DNA of 64,000 nt from Tribonema minus. Lineage: Eukaryota > Sar > Xanthophyceae > Tribonematales > Tribonemataceae. The notes under the pieces were generated by a model, which worked only from the letters and a program-made list of their open reading frames with translations, was not told the origin of the DNA and ran no database searches. The position numbers and the translations under genes are program-made. Positions 55,668-64,000 of the stretch are shown here, piece by piece (positions within the stretch are counted from its first letter, which is position 1; the number at the start of each line of letters is the position of its first letter). The stretch covers positions 806,001 to 870,000 of the forward strand of contig JAFCMP010000268.1 in NCBI GenBank assembly GCA_017506865.1, read 5' to 3'.

Positions 55668-58600
55668 TTAAAAGCCGCAGACGATGCCTAAGAGACCAAC
55701 GGTGTTCGATGAGGTGGTGGCGGTACGGAGCCCAACTATCTTGTCTCCGGTGGCACAGTTCGTCTGCGCGCCAGCTGTGGCGGCGGAGCTCGATCCGTAT
55801 GGTCCGGACACAGTACCTGAGGGGGATGTGAAAGTGACCTTGGCAAGCAGGTTGAGGGTTCCGGAGACCTGCTTGCCCGCGCTGGCGCCCGTGAACCCTG
55901 TGAAGCTGAACGGCACCTGCTGGCTGCCGCCTGCCGTGTTGCCTGCGGAGATGACCAGGTTGAAGACGGGCGCCGCGCCGCCGGTGCCGCAGTCTATCGA
56001 CATGACGGCGTCCACGATTGTGCTCGCGCGCAAGATGATATCGCCAACATAGTAGCCGGGAGGGCAGACAATGCTCTTGACAGTGCCGCTCGTGTACGTG
56101 ATTGATGGGTCGATCTCCAGGTCCGCCGTGCCTCGGGTGGTGGTGCCGGAGACTTGACAGGCAGCCAGGCGCGAAGCAGATCCAGTGTGCCACAGTGTGT
56201 GAGAAAGCAATGGCGTGTGCAAGGGACACAGTAAAGAGTGTGATCCAGAAGTTGCAAGCGCGCATCTTTTGCAACCGCTTCGATGAGTCACGGATGAAGA
56301 ACGCTTTTTGTAATGTTGAGAATCCAACCCTGAGGCTTGCAGGCATAATGCACATGAGCTGGTACAGCAATGTGTTAATTTTGAACATGGTATGCTCAGG
56401 AGGGCTCAGTTGAAGATGCTGCGCTCGGAGTTCTACTAGGTCAGTGAAACGCTGCCAGAGGTCGTCGCGTCTGCCTCTGTAACACTAGTAGACCTGGGCC
56501 ACATGCCATAGGAAGTCATGCTCTGGGCAATGGCGCCCGCCTGGTCAGTGAGCCGGAGGCATGACACACAGCGCAAAACTCTTGCAAGTGCATCAGCTTG
56601 TCCGCAGTACCCCAGGCAGCACAATACTGTTTGACCCGCCTCTGTCATATGCGCACTGCGGCACGCATGTAAGCCTCACGCTTGTGTGAATCGCGGCCGT
56701 AATCACAAGTCTATATTCCAGTGAGTGCACAGTAGTACTACCCCTTCAGGTCACTTCGTAGTGGTTTTGATCAATCACAGCCGAACGTGACTCCATCATA
56801 CGATTGATGACCAACAATTGAACATGAAACTGCCATGTCACAGTACACCGGACTGCAACATGTCTGAACTAAGGGAAGTTTAGAGTGCACATCATGCCGG
56901 CGCCCGCAGTCATGATGCCGTGACTGGCAATCAGTGCTCCTCTCTACTCGCCTGACAAAACCTATGCATGCCCCACAAAATCGGAGTTGTTTGCCGCCTA
57001 GCCCTGCAATCGCTTGCATTTAAAGTTTGGGCTTGGTATGCCTTGTCACCAACATTTTAAAGGGACCTGACCATTGACTTGAAATTTGACTTGATTCTGA
57101 ACTTGTGGTCAGCGAGCATTGGACGTTGCATTGTCATTCATATGACATGGCAAGTCTCAGTTGCAACGTAGTTTTTTTCTTACCGTGTGCCACCGTACTG
57201 CTGCGCAGGCGTAATGCAAGCTAAGTAATGATGCAGACGTAATGCAGGTTGAGAGTTGCTGCCCGACGCACAACTTTTTTGTAAATGGATACCTCAAATC
57301 ATTTGCACCTGACGGACTCTGCTTTGGAAGTGTGTGTGTGTGAGAGAGAGAGAGAGACAGCAGGCATTGCCATGATTGATGCACTCCAACTCGTATCACA
57401 TCCCTTGTAGCATGCACTCGCACTCACCGTTTGTGACACCGCTTCCGCACACAAATCCGATTGCACTGACGGCATTGCCGACGCCTGTGGACTTGGTCGC
57501 AGTGCGCAGGCCAATGATAGCGTACCCAGTTGGGCACACGAAATTCGCCCCATTGGTGCCCGAGCCATTGGACCCATAGGGGCCCAGTTTGGTGGTGTAC
57601 TTGTCCGTTGTGAAGAAGAGATTGGCCACCACCGAAGATCCGCCAACGGTCGCCTGACCGGCGCTGACACCATTGAACCCACCAATGCTGGCACTGATGC
57701 CGACTTCGGATGCGGCGCCGCCGCTGGTGGCGCCCGCGCCAACAGGGACCACGATGGGAGAGTTGAAGCCGTCGTAGCAGGTGATGCTGTCGATGCCGAC
57801 GATGTACGTGGATGCGCGCAGGCTGACCAGGGTGGCCAGGTAGTTCGGGGGGCAGATGGTGGTCTTGATGCTGGCGAGGGCCGTGTCCGGGCCGAGGTCG
57901 TACACGGTGCGGCCGGCTGGCGCAACAACGGAGGAAGAAAAGGTCCCAGCAAGAGGCCATTGAACCAGTACACTCTAATCAATATTTGATGAGGTAGTGC
58001 ATCAGCAAATAAACATGAAGTTCCAGCCAGAATCCATCAGGAAGGCTCATTTTATTAACAACTTGAACTCCAATGCAGGAGGGTCACATGATCAACTCGA
58101 AATAAGTGCAGATACATTAGGAGTGGAGCGCAGACGCGTTTGCTCCTCCAATGGCACTTGAGCGTGCCTGACAGACAAGCAATGATGTACTCATGGCATG
58201 CTGAACGCTGCTCAACCTATTGTGGACTGTGTTGACCTTTTGCATCTGCTACTCAGCAACTTCTTCTCAGGAATGTGGCACTGCTGCATTTTGCGGTTGC
58301 AGAAGTATTTGAAGTGCCTCCTGCACCCAGCGGTGCCTAGAGCACTGTGAACGCACTTGAGGATGGCGCAAAAAACATGCTCCGGGGCCTCGATGATGCA
58401 CACAGCAAGGATGCCAGACCACATGATGTTGCATCAGCGTCGTTGTAACGCGGTGTTGGGCTTGTAGGTGGTATCTATTGAAAGAACGACAGCAACACTT
58501 CAAGATTTACTTGACGTTGAAAGCCAACAGATGACTAATTTAGAGGTTCATGGCTTGCTTGGAGCACTAGTAGGGTTGGCGAGAAATGGACATGGAGATT

Positions 58601-61600
58601 GCGTGGAAGAAATCCATCAGCATATTTTGCATATGTATGTACACAAAAAATCTAGCTGGCAAACCGTGATCGACGTAACAGTTGCTTGCCAGCATATCAA
58701 GTCTGCTAGTAAGGTTGAGGCTTGTTTGAATGCAACAGCAGACAATGCCCATACAAGCAGAGATGTTGTGAAGGTCTCGTGCTGTCGACGTGTTTGAGGA
58801 GCACAAGCTCACCACCTCTGCCTACCCCATCCTCCCCCACACACACCCACACCCCCTTTCCCAATACATGTATATGCTCAGACATAACACGAGTGTCCTA
58901 CTTCGCCACTGACGCGCTCGCAAGTTTTGTCCAGTGATTAGGCAATTCAAATAGTGAGGGCGACGCCAACAGCAAGAAGTGCTGCCACGCTGACCCTGGA
59001 ATTCTTGAATACCGGATATGAGTCCGTACAGCAGACTTGCAAATACCAGAGCGAGTACTGTCCTGCTGCATGGCTCGGTCATGCTAGCTATGCAACAAGT
59101 CATTCCGTGGCCCCACAGTGGCTTGCTAGCAGCCATCATGATGCCCTGCACCTCTGTTGGCTGCTTCTGTTGGCTGCTTCAGAATCTGTTGGCTGTTGGC
59201 TGCCAGAAGCAGCATCAGCCCTGTGGCTGCTACTACACTGGTAGCGCCAGCTGCCAAACATGAACTTCTTGAAGCATGCTGCAGCTGCTGCGGACTAACA
59301 TTGAACTGATTCTGTGGTCGTCCCTGTGTGGCTGATCATGGCCTCGAGTTCACTGCATTTGACGCTGTAGGCCATGTATGTATACATCACATGTACATGC
59401 ATACCAGGTATGCATACATACACAATCCTGAGCCTCAGGCTCTTGCATTCATCAATTGTGAGACGTACATGCCCTACGCAGCACTCAGCGATGTCCTCCA
59501 CCAGACGCTGAAATCTCAAGGAGCTGCTGGCGTTGGTTTCCTAGCGAATTGATGTTTGCATTTAAATACATCAGCTACTCGCGCACTCCAGTGCCTGCTG
59601 AAGTGCACGTGTGCCATGCCCCCCATGCAACAATTCACCAAGGGTACATGTATAGAAACGAATCAAAAGCTCGTAAAGCGTTAGGTGACAAGGGGTGGTT
59701 AGCCGCAAGTGCCTTCCACCAATAACCGTGGTCGCCGCTGCTGCAGTCATTGGCCACGAGTCAAACAGTGCCATCATATCCGCAGTAGTCAACAGACTTC
59801 TGTGTGCAAGCTTCGAGGATACTCTGGATGCGAGTTCACACTCACCTACGACAAACGACGTTGGTGAGGATGTCGCCAGTGCGGTGGGAGTGGTGGTGGG
59901 TTCAGCAGTTGGCATTGCTATTGGCACTGCGGTCGGGTTGGCGGTGGGTTGCGCAGTTGGCGTCGCTGTTGGCACTGCTGTAGGATTCGCCGTTGGTGCA
60001 GCTGATGGCACAGCTGCAAGTGGCGATGGTGTCACAACATCAGAATTGGCAAGCAGCGGCAGGACGACATTGGACAAATGCGCCATGCATATCAGTACCA
60101 GCAGATATTGTCAGAGTTGAGGCCGGCAGCATATACACATGTACCATCGTGTTGCTATCAAAGCCAGAGGAGCACCAAACTGAGCTGTTAGCAGGCCCCG
60201 AAACTATTTTATCCGGGTGATACTTTTGCCAAAGTCTCAGTAAGCTGGTCCCTTTTTGACTGCCCTGTGAGGGCGCGCAGCGGATTTTCACATACGTTGA
60301 CATAAGAAGTTCATTGTGCCACAGCCACTGAAGGCCTCAGGCACTGACCAAAGCAGAACTGGATACTTCAAGGGAGGCAATGGAAAACACCCGGCACGGG
60401 GGCAGTGCTCGCTACCGTCTTGTAGACATGTGCTGTAAGCATGCAATCATGCGTACAGATTCCAGGCGCGCATTGATGTTGTCACATGTTGAATGCCCTG
60501 AGTCGGTCAGGAAGCTTGTGCAATGCCTACCACTCAAAGTTATTAATAGTCAGGATTCTCAAGTTGAAGTTCGTGAAGCGCGCGCGGATGCTGCATGTGT
60601 CATTGCACCTGCCAGATTGCACGTTGCCATGAATGAGCAGACAATGTTATGATTGACATGTTGTTGCTGCAACGTATTACAGGAAGAACCACTTGCAGAT
60701 TTTTCAAAAATGAAACAATGAGGAGATTAAGGTGCAACGCAGTGTGTCACAGCGCTGTGACCGTGGTGACCACACCTTGACGCAGAGCATGGCCGTGTAT
60801 TACATTATGCCGCTGCTTCGAGCAGTTGCTAACCCTCTACCATAGCCCCTCAGGCTGGTCAAGCACTTGAAGGCATGCTATTTTCCTACTATAGCCTTGC
60901 GATAGGCAAACAGAAACGCAGATGCTGCAAGCATACGCCCAGCGTCGCAATACCAAACTTCCGTTTACAAAGGCGAGGGCTACCAATACAGGCCTAGTGA
61001 TCGCAGCTGACTAGCCTTAAACCATTGCATTAAAACATATGAACAAGTTCTCGAAAGTAGTCTCATCAGTGCGCAGCTGACAGACAGCTGAGCCCGTGGT
61101 GTCTGGTCAGGCAGCACGCGATGAGCCATTCTGTCTCTGAGTGTTCTTGGCAAGAAGCGGTCCAGCTTGAAGTTGATGGAGCTCGTTCGCGTCTGTAGTG
61201 CAAACTGTGAGCTGCAGATCCGATGAGTCAGGATCAGTGCATGATTGGGGGTGCCGTTGTGGTAGAGGCTCGAAAAAGGTCTACATTTTATTGCCTTTCA
61301 CATCGTCAAGTGAGAATCCCACTTAAACTATGTCATGACGAGGCGAGCCTGCCAAGTTTGGTTGAACTTGAAAGAATCACACTCATTCCGTACTTCAGGA
61401 GCCCTGTCACAATGTGCCTGAAGCAGACACTGGTTGCATGCCATTGGTGTTCTGGCGCTCTAACTCAAAGCTTTGAAGCTGGTAGTATGCAGCTTCAACA
61501 GTGCATGCCGCACCCTGAACTATCATGTCAAGAAGCTTTGGCATGCCTGTCAGCATAGTTTGTATGAAAAGTACGCAGAGCATACTACAGGGACAGCTGT

Positions 61601-63550
61601 TTTTCCTTCATAGCACATGCTTGCAGGTCAGTTGGACTCAGCGTGGGATTAGTCCAGCTGCCTTGGGGTATGCAGGTATGTGAAGCATAGATTCACTCCT
61701 TGGCTCACCTGTTGGTACACTTGTAGGATTGGCTGTGGGTGTGGCCGTTGGTGTTGTTGTTGTGGTTGGCTTACGGGTGGGCCTGGCTGTGGTTGGTTTT
61801 CTGGTAGGCTGCACAGAGTTCAGTGCAACATGTCTTAGCCACGCGATTGTAGTGCCCGTGGTTACTGCATGCACCATCAAGCATGACGCGTTGCTCATAA
61901 AGCTTTAGTCATGCATGCAAAGCTTTCTATTTATGCATGTCATGTGGTGTGTGCTTGTCATAGCTGACTGCGAACCCATGCACGCCTCTTGCACTGTGTG
62001 CCAGCGGCATTTGCATAGTAGACACTACTTCAGCCACTGCCAGTCAAGCGCGGTTTGTCATAAGCAGCGCAGCGATCTGTAATGGCCCAATAGTCCATGG
62101 ACTTTTGAAGTTGGAAAGCTACTGGTAAAGACTCTGGGTGACATTTTATAGTCAAATGCTCACAAGGCGCCCATGGCATGCGTCCGACGAGTCCCTAGAC
62201 GCTGCCTTCAAACCACATGTTGAAGTATTGGTGAACTGGCAATGCAGAATTCGCTAAGGCTTGTGGTAAAGCAACTAGATCACTTAAGTCACGCCATCAG
62301 TGAGGACAGCAACACAGCTTTGCCAAATCTGAAAGAAAGCTGCCACGGTACATGCAGTGCGCATGTACCATGCACTGCAGTGCAAGGAGTCATTTTAGTG
62401 TGACGCAGGCAGTCCACATATTGCTGAGTACAGTGTTAGACCTGTGCAGTACGTGACGATGACAACGCACCCGGGCAGTTGTGGGCTGTTGTGTTGGCCG
62501 GTTGGTAGGCCTCTTGGTGGTAGGCTTCCTGGTGGTTGGCTTTCGCGTCGGCCTCCGTGTTGTTGGCTGCGCACAAGTTCAGATCCGCACGCACAACAGC
62601 ACACAGGTTTTGTCAGGTTCAACAAGTTACCGTGTTGTAACTTAGAAACTCAAGCAGCACGTCAGCAGCAGCTAGTAGAGGCAATGCACCAACCAATGCA
62701 TTTATAATGGACATCCAAGTACTGCGTCATAGTAGCCGTTACAGTACTTGGCTGCTGACGAAGCTTCATTTGTTCAACTCGAGTTGGCTGCCAGAATTTC
62801 CATGTGTCAGGGGCCCATTGCAGCTGCACTAGTGCTTGGAATGGTGCTGACCTTGTGACCGCAGCATGGCATTGCCTCGGAATTTTACCAGCGCTCAGCA
62901 GAACTACTACATGATTGAAAAATCATATAACTGTACAAGCGACTGTTGCTGACAACTCCATCAGCATTGATGCTGAGTTTGGCATAGCATTGCTGCAGTG
63001 GCCTCAGGCTTGTGCATATTGGCTGTATGCAGCAGAGCACGCAGCTCAAGATTGCACAGGGCATACTACTAGGCAAACCTGGACCACTGGCATGTGGATC
63101 ATCGATATATTTATGAACATATGTATCAGATGTGGCATTACCCAGTTCAGCGATTTTCAGATTGCCCTTCCATGTACTATGACGATAGATGATGACATTA
63201 AATTTTATCACAAGCATGTCAAGATGCAGGCAAAAAATCGAGAGACTACTTATAATGAGTTGCAATGTTCGATCATTGAATGAAACTGAATGTTACAGTA
63301 ATACCTTGCGCGTAGTCGGCTTTGGCGTTGTTGCTAGGAGCCGTGCAGGAGCCTCAGCAGGCGCATTGAAGTGTACTTTGAAGTCTGCATTATGGCCCCA
63401 GAAGCTTTGAGCAAGTGGCGTAGCCTGGTCCCTTGTCCTGGGGCCGTCATGATTTGAGAGTTCAGTCGCTCTTAGTTGGCCAACAGCAGGTGGCGCAAGC
63501 TGTGCCAGCAGAATTGCAATGACTGCTGCGGTGGCATACGATTGCCACAT
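55668..63550 (-). CDS. Secreted Pro/Thr-stalk protein with two related C-terminal domains
   Basis: Predicted extracellular or cell-wall protein of 527 residues. Exons: 63305-63550, 62471-62566, 61709-61808, 59846-60013, 57428-57916, 55668-56152; all phases match. The N-terminus is a signal peptide (hydrophobic AAVIAILLAQLAPPAVG, cut near residue 24). Residues about 75-200 form a stalk of PTTRKPT, PTRKPT and later PTANPTAVPTAT repeats, split over four exons. Exons 5 and 6 each encode one copy of a ~155-residue domain: CPP-Y near the start, LRAST, a second Cys, GF-G-SAG, GPYG, a third Cys, IGLRTAT or VGLRTAT, and a final VCG. The four Cys are conserved between copies and may form two disulfides. 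The GPYG...I-GL...IG pattern recalls jacalin-like beta-prism lectins, but that is tentative. One domain per exon and equal phase suggest exon duplication. The start ATG directly precedes the signal peptide. Confidence 0.78.
57335..57360. repeat. Compound GT/GA microsatellite
   Basis: (TG)n followed by (AG)n at about 57332-57358 in an intron of the secreted-protein gene. On the transcribed strand it is a CT/CA tract. Confidence 0.9.
58468..58797 (+). other. Isolated AT-rich open frame of 109 codons
   Basis: Lies antisense within the intron between exons 4 and 5 of the secreted-protein gene. The predicted protein (VESQQMTNLEVHGLLGALVG in its middle) looks like a soluble helical sequence and has more A/T at third positions than the host exons. 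I do not recognise it. It may be a remnant of a mobile element or an insert, or a chance frame. Confidence 0.25.
59655..59807 (-). repeat. Dispersed repeat R, copy 2
   Basis: Matches 37697-37840 in opposite orientation. It lies in the intron directly after exon 4 of the secreted-protein gene and keeps an open frame ([19 protein letters not shown]). No terminal inverted repeats were seen, so the kind of element is unknown. Confidence 0.85.
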
Positions 63551-63859
63551 CCGATTCGGTCTCGTGGGCTTTGCACGAGCTGATGCAGCCTGAGCCTGCC
63601 AGTGTGCAGCACGACAGCAGCATTTGGAATGAGTGTTTCACTGACAGTGTTTCAGGATGTCACAGTCACTGTGGTCATCTAGACTAGCCTGAGAGCTTGA
63701 CGAGTTCTACTTCAAGTTGACAATGCCAATGAAAGTGCCACCGGCTCGAGTTCAACTCAAGTTGTGACTCAGAGCTCATCGATGATCATTCAGTGACACG
63801 CTGATCATCATGATGTTACGCGTGACACCGTGACTGTCACAGTGTGATCAATCACATGC

Positions 63860-64000
63860 ATGCAAGGACGGTTGCTGGGAAAAAATGATCTGACACTGAG
63901 ACACTGCTGATGCGATCTCACACCTCAGGCATGCAAAGGCGGTTGCTGGGAAAAAATGATCTGACACCGAGACACTGCTGATGCGATCTCACACCTCAGG
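63860..64000. repeat. 71-bp tandem repeat at the window end
   Basis: Two units with period 71 (GGTTGCTGGGAAAAAATGAT at 63870 and 63941) differ at a few positions. The second unit ends exactly at the window edge, so the array may continue. It lies upstream of the secreted-protein gene, with TGATCA-rich inverted words just before it (about 63780-63855). Confidence 0.93.

Noticed and set aside
62915..63283. 122-codon open frame in an intron of the secreted-protein gene
   Set aside because: No motif, no repeat copy and no splice or codon-use support; likely chance.

Overview
The window is nuclear DNA of a eukaryote, most likely a unicellular alga; a green alga is my best guess, but the sequence does not prove it. 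The evidence is many-intron genes with GC-rich exons and GT-AG or GC-AG introns, Pro/Thr-repeat secreted proteins, an F-box/ankyrin-type protein, LINEs that carry a restriction-like endonuclease, and scattered (TTAGGG)n-like tracts. There are no bacterial operons or CRISPR arrays, and I recognise no convincing intact tRNA or rRNA gene.

Layout. 1-2.6 kb: decayed end of a Ty3/gypsy-type LTR retrotransposon (integrase), open at the window edge. 2.6-7.7 kb: decayed non-LTR retrotransposon A on +, with N-terminal zinc finger, reverse transcriptase, CCHC knuckle and restriction-like endonuclease. 8.4-9.4 kb: diverged fragment of a second LINE family, B. 11.0-23.1 kb (-): AIF-like FAD/NAD oxidoreductase gene; I placed nine exons and one is missing from my model. 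23.4-27.7 kb (-): LINE B. 28.5-34.2 kb (-): six-exon endonuclease III-like HhH-GPD DNA glycosylase. 34.6-51.0 kb (+): 18-exon MSH2 mismatch-repair gene. 52.6-54.1 kb (-): F-box/ankyrin-like gene. 55.7-63.6 kb (-): six-exon secreted protein with a Pro/Thr-rich stalk and two related C-terminal domains. Nearly every exon junction was checked by hand: phases match and total coding lengths are multiples of three.

The glycosylase and MSH2 are both DNA-repair genes. They are transcribed divergently from one gap of 376 bp, which suggests a shared promoter.

The most unusual feature is in the introns of the AIF-like, glycosylase and MSH2 genes. Beside many exons lie tandem, decaying copies of that exon's own edge, including the real splice donor or acceptor (up to nine copies). 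The introns seem to have grown by repeated tandem duplication across exon-intron borders. This leaves rows of decoy splice sites and, in places, nearly intact duplicate exons. I saw no such arrays in the two genes at the right end of the window.
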